Of a DNA stretch of 64,000 nucleotides, positions 18,878 through 29,503 are shown in pieces. Location of the stretch: positions 5,315,001 through 5,379,000 of the forward strand of contig NC_091870.1 in the NCBI RefSeq assembly GCF_019399895.1. The letters run 5' to 3'. Position numbers and translations under genes: made by a program. Position 1 is the first letter of the stretch, and each line of letters starts with the position of its first letter. The notes beneath the pieces are model-generated. The model worked only from the letters and a program-made list of their open reading frames with translations. It was not told the DNA's origin and did no database searches. The stretch comes from Cardiocondyla obscurior (lineage: Eukaryota > Arthropoda > Insecta > Hymenoptera > Formicidae).

Positions 18878-20515
18878 ATGGAAATCAAAAAGAGAGATCC
18901 GACTACGTTCATCGTTACAACGTTTAGAGAAAAGCTGCGTGAGCTAGGTTTGAATGTCACCGGTGTAAAAAGCGATCTAATTCTAAGACTAAATGAGGCA
19001 GAGTCAACGAGTCAGTGGTCGACATGGACGAGGAGAATCCAGGACGCAGCTTCGATCCCAGAGGAGCGGCCGAGTCGTGCTGCCACCCCAAACAGTGAAA
19101 CGCTGCTCACGCGAGAAGCTGAGCTAGCAAGAAGAGAACGAGCGCTCATACTAAGGGAAATGAACATAATACGTCGAGAAAACGAACAACTGCGAAATAT
19201 GATGAAGAACGACACTCTTCGTGGAACGGCTTCAAAAATCACCCTGGTGAATTTAAAGGAAATGTTACCGGAGTTCGACGGAAAGCAAGGAGCCTACCAG
19301 TGTTAGAAAGAAAAACTGCTGTTAGTGAAACTAATGTATCAGTTAGATGAAGGAACAACTAAGTTGTTGATTGGAGTGCGGCTCGGTGAAGACGCGTCCG
19401 AATGGTTTCATTCGGTACCAGAACATTTGTCGTTAACGGTCAACAAACTGTTAGTACGTATGGGAGGATTGTATGGCATAAGAGAAAAGAAACTGTCCTT
19501 AAGAAAAGATATTGAGGCAAGAATGTGGACGCCGGATGAAACGTTTGCAGAATATTTTCATAAGAAGAATGTATTAGCCAGGAAGGTCCCAATACCTGAG
19601 AACGAGCTGATTGACTACGTGATAGACGGCATCCCTATAAAGTCATTCAGATATCAAGCAATGATGCAACGATTTCCGAGTAAGGAAGCACTACTGCAAG
19701 ATATGGAAAACATTACGTTAAATCCGGACCATAAAGTGTCAATGAAAAGTGAAAAGAATCTGACACTTAAGCATACCGCCAAGATGACAGGTACAACCAG
19801 GAGGAGCAGCGAAGAAACAAGTGCCAAAGCAGAAATTAAGTGCTACAATTGCAATGCAGACGGGCACATGACTGCTCAGTGTACAAAACCGAAACGAGAG
19901 AGGGGAGCATGCTTCAACTGCTATCAGCTGGGGCATAAGGCAAAGGATTGTCCAACGATAGGGCGTGTAAGGAACGTCTCAGGTGCACACGTTGTGGAAG
20001 AAGAAACACGCAACATCGCTAGAAACAATGCAGATGTAAGAACCAAGGACGTCAACAGTGTAGCAAGTAACGAAACCGGGAATTTTTGCAGGAAAATAAG
20101 CTGTTTGTTAACTGATGAAACAAACATTGTAACAGTAAATTGCATGTTTGATACGTTGTTAAATACTGGCGGTCCGGTCAGTTTTATAAAGGAAACGTTT
20201 GTGCCGCCAAAATTAATTTCGTTTGTAGTTCCGGAGGATACGAAATATTGCGGACTAAATAATAGCGTATTAGAAGTTAAGAGACGCGTTAAGGCCACAA
20301 TGGCACTAGACAATAAAAAGCCGAAGTGCGTCTCATTACTAATCGTGCTCGAGCGATTGATGAAGACATCTGTAATTATTGGTCGCAATATATTAAATCA
20401 ATTTTATGAAAATGGAACTACAGATAAAGAAACACTAGAAAGTCAAGTAATTAAAAAAATATTAAGCATTGGCGTTGCAGAAACAGGGGAGGAAAAAAAA
20501 AAGAAACGGAAATAA
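18878..20515 (+). pseudogene. Gypsy C Gag-protease with SAP-like N-terminus
   Basis: A frame from ATG 18878 is interrupted once by TAG (19304-19306) and continues to 20515. The first residues (FREKLRELGLNVTGVKSDLI) look like a SAP DNA/RNA-binding motif, unusual for Gag but known in some insect Gypsy elements. A charged coiled segment follows (LARRERALILREMNIIRREN), then the Gag core, two CCHC knuckles (CYNCNADGHMTAQC and CFNCYQLGHKAKDC) and a protease-like domain. At the protease active site the expected DTG reads NTG (LLNTGGPVSFIKE), so the catalytic Asp appears lost. The frame ends in an A-rich tract where RT should begin. Confidence 0.8.
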
Positions 20516-20924
20516 ATATTGATCCAAAGTTAAGTTCCGCGGACCAACAAAAAATAAAGAAGTTATTCATTACTAAATATGTAGATCCGACAAGGCCTAG
20601 TCAGCCTCGAGTCAGCGCGGAACTTCAGTTAAGATTAAAAAACGATAATCTATTTCACTTTGTGCCAAATAAACCATCTTACGCAGAAGGAAAGAAAGAA
20701 ATTACGCGTTTTATTAGATTCCTTGTTAGAAAAAAACTTTATACGACCAAGTGAATCAGAATATGCCTCATCTATCGTTTTGGTACGAAAAAAGACGGGA
20801 GACTTACGATAATACGTTGACTATAGAGAATTAAATAAGTTACTGTTAAGAGATAATTATTTCTTATCAAATATAGAAGAACTTATCGACTCGTTGTTTG
20901 GTAAAATTGTATTCACTGTTACGT
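20516..20924 (+). pseudogene. Gypsy C reverse transcriptase, N-terminal fragment
   Basis: After the A-rich tract another frame encodes the linker and start of RT: FIRPSESEYASSIVLVRKK, then VDYRELNKLLLRDNYFL and IEELIDSLFGKIVFT. Stops and a frame change are present. The catalytic motifs that should follow are missing because a different sequence starts at about 20925 with TGTTACG. Confidence 0.75.
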
Positions 20925-21930
20925 AAGAACGTGCCGTTTACATTCGGACCTGACGAATTTCGAGTGTAGCGGTCGACGTATTTTGTGAAGCAGCATAATG
21001 CGTTGTCTGCTACAGGTAACCTGTCAACCATGACACCGCGATCTGTCAACGAGAAGTTTGCCTTGACGTCGCTAGGTGGCAAATTCAATTCTTAGTAGTA
21101 AGAATTGACAGCCAACTGGTCATATACCGAACCAGTTAACCGATCAATTCGCCAACGATCTGAGCTTTAGGGCAAAATTATTGGAAGCTTAATTAACCGC
21201 TGCGGTGTGCTTTGGCAACGGAAGCACCCAACGGAAAGTGTCGTAACTCATGAACAAGATTCCTCATAAGAAAATTAGAAGAGGGAAGAAGCAGAAGAGG
21301 GTGATCACACCAGCCTTCCTGCCATCCTTGCCGGAGAGCGAAAAAGAGAATAAGCCGAGAATCATACGAATAGAAGACTTCCAAGGGAGAATTAAGATCC
21401 TGCCGAAGAGGAACAAATTCAACGAGGGGATCAGCCTACTACCTTGAAAATCTTATCCCTTTGGAACGATTACCGGAAAAGACCAGACTATTAAGGTTAG
21501 CGTTAGGAGAAGAAGACGCCAGAAGGAGAAGGTCCACAAGTCCTCGCTGGCACCTCCAAACCGAAGAAGAGTTCTTAAGAAAACTTTAACCGAAGAGGAA
21601 AAAAATAGCAGTCCAGGCAGCACAATCAACGAAAGAGGCTGGAAACCAAGCTAAAGTTTCCTCTTAGGACAGGACTACGCAAACCGAAGAAGAAGAAAAC
21701 TACCCGCTCAAATATTCTGGGGACGACAAGTGGGGACCCATCCAAGTAACCTTAACTGCCTCACACATAAGCTTCAGAGAACACCGGCAAAGCAAGTAAG
21801 CCTCCAGCATTTTGAAAAGGCACCTAAATCAGAGCGCCGCCTAAATAATAACAAACATATAAACTTGTACTTAATTGTAAGAAAATAATCAATAAAATAT
21901 ATGTTGAAAAACCTGTGGGGAGCCGCTGAT
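20925..21930 (+). repeat. Foreign segment inside Gypsy C with a KWGPI-type ORF
   Basis: About 1 kb unrelated to RT. It starts TGTTACGTAAG, like an LTR end. It holds a small ORF (21250-21447: basic IRRGKKQKR, then PRIIRIEDFQGRIKI) and, in another frame, a C-terminal part ending DDKWGPIQVTLTASHISFRE at about 21740-21790. An AATAAA lies near 21893. It resembles the minus-strand ORF at 13.0-13.7 kb. It may be a solo or truncated LTR with an embedded accessory ORF. No target duplication was found. Confidence 0.5.
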
Positions 21931-22166
21931 CATACCATAGCGAGTTTTTGAAGAAATAAAAAAAAAATGACCCAAGCTCCAGTTTTAGTTATATATAACT
22001 CGGAAAGTAAAACCGAGTTACATTGCGATGCTAGTACTGTTGGATTTGGAGCAGTACTAATGCAAATGGAAAGTGATAAGAAATTTCATCCGATTTTCTT
22101 CTTCTCAAAACGAACTACGAATGCGGAGAGTCGCTACCATAGTTTTGAGCTAGAAATGCTCAATAT
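21931..22166 (+). pseudogene. Gypsy C RNase H, first part
   Basis: Reads VFEEIKKK, then after a slip in an A run MTQAPVLVIYNSESKTELHC DASTVGFGAVL, the tether and start of RNase H with its first catalytic Asp, through ESRYHSFELEMLNI. It stops exactly where Gypsy B begins. The domain continues at 34424. Confidence 0.85.
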
Positions 22167-22469
22167 TGTTACGCCGGGAACGGGGTTAGCGAACGTCTCC
22201 GCGTTCGAGCTACTCACTCACTCTTTCCACACTCTCTCACTCGCGGCACTCGGGCTCTGCGAAAAAAAAGAGACGTTTTAGAAAAGTAAAACAACAACGT
22301 TTTAATACAAGCAATAACCGGGAATACAAAGTGACATCCACACCGAACGAAGTCACGGGCAGAACTGTCAATTAACATAAAACAACATTTTTCGTTCCCC
22401 TGGCAACGGGGAACCGAAACCTCGGAGCGAGCCGGCAGCTTCAAGCCGCTCCGTATACCGGGCGTAACG
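22167..22469 (-). repeat. 3' LTR of Gypsy B (intact)
   Basis: Begins TGTTACGCCGGGAACGG and ends CCGGGCGTAAC. Its middle, around GTTTTAATACAAGCAATAA, shows the uninterrupted form of the TTAA site that is split in the other LTR. The outer parts match the LTRs of copy A, but the middle does not. Confidence 0.9.
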
Positions 22470-22558
22470 CTGCCCCCCGCTCCTCAAGATTGTCGCCCAG
22501 ACAATCAGGGGAGAGGGCTTCCGTGGCTTCCTGTTCTATCTTGGACTCCTGCTCAAGT

Positions 22559-25330
22559 TTACGAACAACGATGCCAATCTTTTTGATTTTCTGAAACAAA
22601 TTTTGAAAGATATTCCAAAACTGTACGATGCTGTCGCTCCACCTGCCCATCCGATTGTGGATGTAAAGCAGTAGTCCCAGTTTTCCTAACTCCCAAAAGA
22701 TTCAACAACTCTGTCAAAAGACCGGACTCAAAATTTCGTCCCTGATCCGTATGTATTTCCTCAAGAACTCCAAATCTCGAAATAATTTCTCTAACAAAAA
22801 CCTCAGCTACCGTTTTTGCCCTAATATTCTTCACCGGAAATGCTTCCACTCATTTAGAAAAACAATCAACAATTACCAAAAGAAACCTATTTCCAGAAGA
22901 AGATATAGGAAAAGGACCAAGAACGTCCATCTGTAATCTCTGAAACGGAGATCCAACATTGTAAATTTGCAAAGGAGATTTTCCTTTGCCGGAAGGTCCC
23001 TTCTTTGAACAACAAACCGAACACGAACGACACCAATCTTCTACATCTTGTTTACAAGAAACCCAATAAAAACGCTTTCGAATTCTATCTAGAGTCTTGT
23101 TGATCCCGACCGAGTGCCCAACCGAAGGAGAATCATGGGCATCAGTCAGAACCTCTTTAATCCGTTTACGAGGAACCACTAACTGAAACAGCACCTTCCT
23201 CAAATTCGGAGCTATCCACTTCTATAAAGAACTCCGTTCTCTAAAACAAGGGAATCCCAATATGAATTAAGAACTCTTCCCGTTGTATCTAAAGAAGAAA
23301 ATCCCGAACGGGAAAGACGTTCCCCAGACTCCTTCGCCTGTATTAAAACATTCAGACTCGGATCTTCCCGCTGATCCTTTTTCCAAAGATCTAATTCTTC
23401 TACTTGGAAGACTATTCGAGCCACATTCTCACCTCCCTCAGAAAGACTCTTTTGCTCAACCTTAAAACAATACCGACAGTTTTCCGCTCCACAAAGTCGC
23501 CTCGATAAGCCATCGGCATTCCCGTGAGAAGTCCCCTTCCTGTAAGCAATTTCGAACTGAAATTGTTGTAACCTTTCTACCCAACGAGCTAACTGGCCCT
23601 CGAGTTCCTTAAAAGACAAAAGCCACCTTAAAGAAATATGATCCGTACGAATTAAAAATTTCCCTTCTAAAAGAAAATGACGAAAAGATTTAACTGCATC
23701 AACGATGGCTAAAAGCTCGCGTCGAGTAACACAATAATTTCTTTCAGACTTTGATAAAACCCGACTGAAATACGCTATAACTTTCTTCTCATCTCCTTGC
23801 TTCTGTGAAAGAACAGCCCCGATTACTATTCCAGAAGCGTCAGTATCTCAAATAAACTGACCTTCCTCCTTCGGGAACGCTAACACTGGAGGAGAACTTA
23901 AGGCCCGCTTCAAGGATTCAAAAGCCTTTTGACAGTCATCCGTCCAAGAAAATTTTACCAAATTTCCCGTCAAAGAATAAAGTGGCTTTGCTATTGAAGA
24001 AAAACCTTTCACGAATCTCCGATAATATGAGCAAAAACCTAAGAAGCTTCTCAATCGCTTCTTCGTATGAGGAACTGGCCAATCTATCACTGCTGCTACT
24101 TTCTCCTGATCAGTAGCTACCCCTTCTGAAGAAACCACATGACCCAAGTACTTAACTTTCCTACTGAAAAGAACACACTTCCCTGGATTAATTTTTAAAT
24201 TGAATTTTCTTAAACGAAGAAACACTTCATTAAGATTCTCCATAAGTCCTTCGAAACTTTTTCCAAAAACTATTACATCATCTAAATATACAAAACAACT
24301 CTTAGAAAGAAGCTCTTCCAAGACCCTTTCCATAAACCGTTCAAAAGTTGCCGGAGCATTTGTGAGACCAAAAGGCATGACAGTGAATTGCCAAAGTCCT
24401 TTTCCTACGGAAAAAGCCGTTTTCTCCTTGTCTCTTGGATCCATCTTGATTTGCCAATACCCACTCTTAAGATCAAGAGTAGCAAACCAGGAATTCCCAG
24501 CCAAACGATCTAGAATATCATCTATCCTCGGAAGAGGAAAAGAATCTTTTACCGTGACCGCATTAACTTTCCTATAATCGACGCAGAATCTAATTGTCCC
24601 ATCCTTCTTTTTGACTAAAACTGCTGGAGAAACCCAAGGACTTTGCGACTCCTCAATTACCCCACGGTTCTTCATATCTTCGATAATTCCATCAACCTCA
24701 TCCCTCATTCGAAAAGGAATCCGACGAGGAACCTGTCTAATCGGAAGAGCGTCCGCTACATCAATCTTATGTTTCACTAATTCGCAATTCCCTGCAACAA
24801 TTTCCTCCGAAAATGTCCCCTGGAATTCTCTAAAGAATAAAGAAGCTACATTCTTCTGCTCATCATTTAATTCTTTTAAGCTTTCTTCAAAAAGCTTCTG
24901 AGGAAAAGAAGAATTCACCCCGGAAGTCTGTTTGATTCTGGCCACCCTCAAAGAATTCCGACAAGAACTAAAAGCTTTATCAAAAATTTTGGAAAAACCA
25001 ACCTTCCTCAGAAAATCCGCCCCGAGAAGACAATCATCCGAAATCTCCGCTACAAACATGCTCATTTCAAAAGCAAATTTCCCTACCTCCATAGAAACTT
25101 TAGCTTCTCCTCTAATAGAAACATCTTCCCCTGTAGGATATCGAAATCTTAGCCCCTCTCTAAGCGATTGTAAACCTGAATTCCCCTTTCCGAAAAACCT
25201 AGAACTCAAAATAGTAATATCAGAGCCCGTGTCAACCCTGAAATTACATTTCCTACCATTAATCTTTCCTGCGAAACAAAAATCGCGTGAAGAATAGCCG
25301 ATTCTTCTGGAAAATAACTCCCTCGGGGCC
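22559..25330 (-). pseudogene. Gypsy B Pol, with stops, a frameshift and a deleted integrase end
   Basis: The 453-codon protease/RT block (25209-23848) differs from copy A at one residue by eye (VMPFGLTN here, VMLFGLTN in A). The same TGA as in copy A follows it (23848-23850). RNase H and the integrase zinc region follow (23619-23212), then a one-base loss (LYRSG-stop), then the integrase core (23203-22850 and 22849-22559) with a TGG-to-TGA change after DCFSK. After ENQKDW the sequence jumps to the LTR-proximal region. The sites of decay differ from copy A, except for the shared TGA. Confidence 0.9.
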
Positions 25331-25367
25331 CCCTTTCCTATAGCCGACCCCCCGAAGAGGTCGACTA

Positions 25368-26125
25368 TTCCGAGTTTTCCTTACGGGTAGGGCACTGATT
25401 CTGGAAGTGTCCCGGCTTCCCACAAAGCCAACACTCTCCCCGAGCCCCCCCCTTCGTCTCCCGAGAAAACTTATTCCCTTTATACTTCCTAGGATTCACC
25501 GAACTTTCCCCCTTTCCTTCATTTTCTCTAACGTCCCCCTGGACTTTTCCGAACGAAAAGAATTAAAATTTCTAAAAGAACTCGCGCGCCCCTGAAAACC
25601 TGACGCTCTCCTATCGAAAGATTCCCCGAAAATCGTCTTGATCACTTTCGATCTCTCTATCGCCTTTTTAAATGAAGAGATCCCTTCTAATTGCAGCGTT
25701 CTCCTAACCCTACCATCTAACAACGCAGAAATGAACTGTGCACAAGCGATCTTGTCCCGTACTTCATAGGGACATTCAGGATAAGCTAACTGAGATAACC
25801 GCTCTAATTCCGTCCCAAAAGAAGCAAAATCCTCCCCTTCCTTCTGTCTCCGATTTGTAAAAAGAGAATAATAATTTTGAGAAGACCGCGGTTCCCCGAA
25901 ACACAACTCGAGCTTTGCTCTAAGCTCCGCGTAGCCCATGCCCTCGGAATCCTGAAAAGTACAGAGAACCGAACGCGCTCTGCCCCAAAGGCAAGAAACA
26001 AGGGCAACAGTTCTCGCCTCCTGTCCCCACTGCTTCGCCCGAGCGATCAAATCAAATTGGGAGAAAAACTCCCGCAATGGAACGGAACCGTCATACGTAT
26101 CTAATTTTAAATTCAACCCGGACAC
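25368..26125 (-). pseudogene. Gypsy B Gag and zinc knuckle
   Basis: The capsid frame (26125-25496, ending KMKERGKVR) equals that of copy A. The CCHC knuckle follows in the -1 frame near 25440-25380. Upstream of 26125 a G run is one base shorter than in copy A (5 versus 6), which breaks the N-terminal part of Gag. Confidence 0.8.
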
Positions 26126-26225
26126 GGAACGCGCGTCACCCTCAACCGGAGGGACATCCGGAACGAAACTCGCGCCCCCTCCGCCAGAAGAACACCGGAG
26201 ACGCGCGATAAATTATTGGAGGGAC

Positions 26226-26417
26226 TTAGCTGCAGGATTCGGCTCTGCATCCTCGTGATTGTATCATCGCGCAGACGTATCGCAGACTCTCCTCCCTCTG
26301 CTCCTGCTCGACCCGCAGCTGACGCATCTCCTGACGGAGCGACTCGAACGCCGCCGCCTCCGACGAAGCAGGATCCTCCTGACGGGATCTCCTCCTCTTT
26401 GCCCTATGCGTAGCCAT
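26226..26417 (-). CDS. Short leader ORF of Gypsy B
   Basis: The same 63-codon leader as in copy A (MATHRAKRRRSRQEDP), ending at the identical stop and overlapping the Gag ATG region. Confidence 0.5.
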   Translation of the reverse strand: MATHRAKRRRSRQEDPASSEAAAFESLRQEMRQLRVEQEQREESLRYVCAMIQSRGCRAESCS

Positions 26418-26433
26418 CCCGGACGAGCCCCCA
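26416..26433 (-). other. Primer-binding site of Gypsy B, tRNA-Pro type
   Basis: The reverse complement of the 18 bases of copy A (TGGGGGCTCGTCCGGGAT on the minus strand), three bases from the LTR. Confidence 0.85.
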
Positions 26434-26436
26434 AAA

Positions 26437-26575
26437 TGTTACGCCGGGAACGGGGTTAGCGAACGTTTTCGCGTTTGCGCTACTCACTCACTCTTTCCAC
26501 ACTCTCTCACTCGCGGCACTCGGGCTCCGCGAAAGAAAAGAGACGTTTTAGAAAAGTAAAACAGCAACGTTTTAA
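26437..26575 (-). repeat. 5' LTR of Gypsy B, first piece (continues at 34252-34419)
   Basis: TGTTACGCCGGGAACGG through AACGTTTTAA matches the first half of 22167-22469. The rest resumes at 34252 with TTAATACAAGCAATAACC and ends CCGGGCGTAACA at 34419. TTAA is present at both edges. Confidence 0.93.
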
Positions 26576-26592
26576 GGGTCAAGTAGGGTGAC

Positions 26593-27297
26593 GGCCAAAC
26601 TCCGAATTGATGTTGGGGGCCTCACGCGGCCACAATGAGAAACTCCGACTTCAGGGTTACCACATTGAGAAATATAATACTGACTACGTTGTGTGGGTTT
26701 ACGTTTGTATACGTACTCATACGATTGCCCCGATTTCGTGGACGCACCGCAAGAGAGGAAGGACAGAAAAGGATGGATGCAACACTTTTCTCTTTGTTCT
26801 TCCAACAGGGCGCTTTAGCCGAGCTATCGTCTGAAAAGTCTTTCTGGCCTCTCGCGGCCAGAAAGCAGTAGCGTCGCAAAATAAATGGGGTACTTATTTG
26901 TTGTAAATTTTATATTTATATTATATATTTAGAATAAAAATAAACAATCGTTGCAATTTTGTAATAAAAAATTGTTAGTAAACTTTAATAGTAAATGTAA
27001 AACTAAAAATTCTATTATTAAAAATAAAAAATTCTCTTTTTTTAAATTTAATTTTATATAATATGTTATATAATAAAACTTAATTTATATAAATTTGTAT
27101 AAAATTAACAATATATATATATATATAATTAATATTTTATATATTAAAACGTATATTTTTGTTCTTAATTTGTTGTTAAAAAATTGTTTTAAAAAATATT
27201 AAATTTATATTTTAAATTTATATTTCCTTAGATTTTTATATTTCCTAAGTTAACAAATTGATATTTTTTATGTAAATGCTTTTCATTAGGTAACGGT
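26593..27297. other. Left subterminal region of the TTAA transposon
   Basis: Two similar motifs, GGCCTCACGCGGCCA (about 26618-26632) and GGCCTCTCGCGGCCAG (about 26847-26862), lie near the left end, and a related CGGCCGCCAGAGGC lies near the right end (about 34214-34227). They could be transposase-binding sites. The remainder is A/T-rich without genes. Confidence 0.4.
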
Positions 27298-27357
27298 TGT
27301 TGCTATCGATTCGGGATAACAATTATTTTGTTTAAAAGTTTAAAGAAAGTCATTTCA

Positions 27358-27860
27358 ATTGTTTAAACAATTTTTTTGCAAAAAAGTCACTCATCGGATT
27401 CGGTTGCCAGAGGATGCCATGAGTAACATAGTACAATCTTTTCTCTAATATTATCATTTTTCTTAATTAACAAATGGATATCTCCGAGACCGAGTATCCG
27501 ATTTTTATAATTTTTTTTACAATATCAAGGCATCGTCCAAAGATCGAATCCGATGAGTGATTTTGTTGCAAAATTGTTTAAACAATTTTTTTTGCAAAAA
27601 AGTTTCTCATTAGATTCGGTTGCCGGAGGGTGCCGTGAGTAACATAGTACAATCTTTTCTCTAATATTATCATTTTTCTTAATTAACAAATGGATATCTC
27701 CGAAACCGAGTATCCAATTTTTATAATTTTTTTTTTAAACATCAAGGCATCGTCCAGAGATCGAATCCAATAAGTGATTTTTTTGTAAAAAAATCGTTCA
27801 AACAATTCTCCAATATTAACGTTTTTATTAATTAACAAATAGATGTCTCCGATTATAATT
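27358..27860. repeat. 215-bp tandem repeat in the TTAA transposon
   Basis: Units start at 27358 and 27573 with ATTGTTTAAACAATTTTTTT, and a third partial unit follows at about 27790-27860. Each contains TTCGGTTGCC, GAGTAACATAGTACAATC and CAAGGCATCGTCC. By eye the copies are about 93 percent alike. Confidence 0.85.
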
Positions 27861-27984
27861 CTCTTCGACGTCTTGTCGCTTGAACAATTATCGCGCAGCC
27901 GAAACGTTATCGTCGTCGTTGTCGTCATGTGTAATTAAGCCATTTCATAATCTGAAAAATTATCAATGCGATTTAATGTACATT

Positions 27985-27985
<1 letters not shown>

Positions 27986-28034
<49 letters not shown>
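27986..28034. repeat. (TA)n microsatellite
   Basis: An uninterrupted TA run directly before the foldback element, the typical landing site of TA-targeting transposons. Confidence 0.9.
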
Positions 28035-28037
<3 letters not shown>

Positions 28038-28487
28038 GGTGTCTCATACTTCATGACGCACCCTGAAGAAATAGGTAGATCCAATTATTAGGAACAAGAA
28101 AGTCCCATGCCATTTTTTAATTTGGGCGTTTATTTTCGAGATATTAACAATTATATTCGACCGAGAGTGAGACGATGCGACGATCGCTCGCGCGTCGTCG
28201 CATCGTCTCGCTCGCGTATCGCCGCATCGTTTCGCCCGCGCGTCGTCGCATCGTCTCGCTCGCGTATCGCCGCATCGTTTCGCCCGCGCGTCGTCGCATC
28301 GTCTCGCTCGCGTATCGCCGCATCGTCTCGCTCGCGCGTCGTCGCATCGTCTCACTCTCGGTCGAATATAATTGTTAATATCTCGTAAATGAACGCCCAA
28401 ATTAAAAAATGGCATGGGACTTTCTTGTTCCTAATAATTAGATCTACCTATTTCTTCAGGGTGCGTCATGAGGTATGAGACACCCTG
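28035..28487. mobile_element. Foldback element with CAGGGTGTCTCATAC ends
   Basis: The two halves are long reverse complements: CAGGGTGTCTCATACTTCAT at the left and the matching end at the right (28487), about 140 bp per arm, bounded by TA. The centre (about 28160-28345) is a 24-bp minisatellite whose two variants alternate (CGTCGTCGCATCGTCTCGCT and TATCGCCGCATCGTTTCGCC types). Arginine-rich ORFs read from it are artefacts of the repeat. It is non-autonomous and probably moved by a mariner-like transposase. Confidence 0.85.
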
Positions 28488-29503
28488 TATATATATAAAA
28501 TAGACATATTATTAGTTCTATAAAGAAAGTTTTAATATTATCAATGTAATGTTTTTTTAATTGGCTTTTTGTACAATATACGTAAAATATCTGTAGCTGA
28601 AAGAAGACAAATACCTGATAAGCTATTAGCTATTATCTAATGTCTCTTTCTCCGTTCTTAATTCAATGACGTTCAATATTTGGAAAACACACCTAAAATA
28701 TAAAAAGGTATAGCTTATAGAGCTCTCTTTACCACGCCTCTGGGTGTGGCTTCTGAATCAGTATGTATATATACCGGAGCTTACCAATTCTCCCCTGTCC
28801 TTTAGACATATCAGTCGGCTTCCTCCATTTTTTTTTCTCTCCAAAATAATGAATCTGTCTGCAATAATAAAAAACTATATATTTTTGCAGACATAATAAT
28901 GTATTTTACCAACTGGAAAAGTAAAGCTATTTTCTTTCAAAATCTGAAACAGAAAAAACACATTAATAATTTATAATATCACAAATTGTTTAGTAATTAC
29001 AGCACGAATAATAAATTCGACTGGATCGCAATTTAAACTAAGTTAAGTGATCGCATCGCAAAGGACTTCAACCATATATAATGGAAAGTACTAATTATAT
29101 TTCTTGTTGTTTTGTTCTAATTGTTTGTTGTAATGAATATTTTTGTATTATTTTATTTGCTTATTACTACATTGCATATTAAAAAAAAAATAATGCATTT
29201 TAAAGTATAATTTTATTTTAATACTTTGCGACACAACCACTAGCTCAGTTTAAATTGCGATCAACTTTTTCAACTTTAAAATGCATTATTTTCTTAAGTA
29301 TTCCAATAAAAAGGAAACTTAGTATTAATAAAATTTTTAATTGCACATTAATGTTTAAATAGCAATGTAGTGATAAGCAATGTTTTCCCACCTCCTCTTC
29401 CCAAGCGACTCAAAAATTTCAGAATGTCATTACAATGTATCAAATAATTATAAAAATTTAAAAAAATTTATAATATTGATTTTAAAGATTTATTAAATTT
29501 TAC
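28488..29503. other. AT-rich non-coding part of the TTAA transposon
   Basis: No gene or clear repeat. A minus-strand AATAAA lies about 20 bases past the transposase stop (near 29485), a plausible polyadenylation signal for that gene. Confidence 0.5.

Noticed and set aside
28107..28415. Overlapping arginine-rich ORFs on both strands (67-123 codons)
   Set aside because: They are readings of a 24-bp minisatellite inside a palindromic element and are open in several frames at once.
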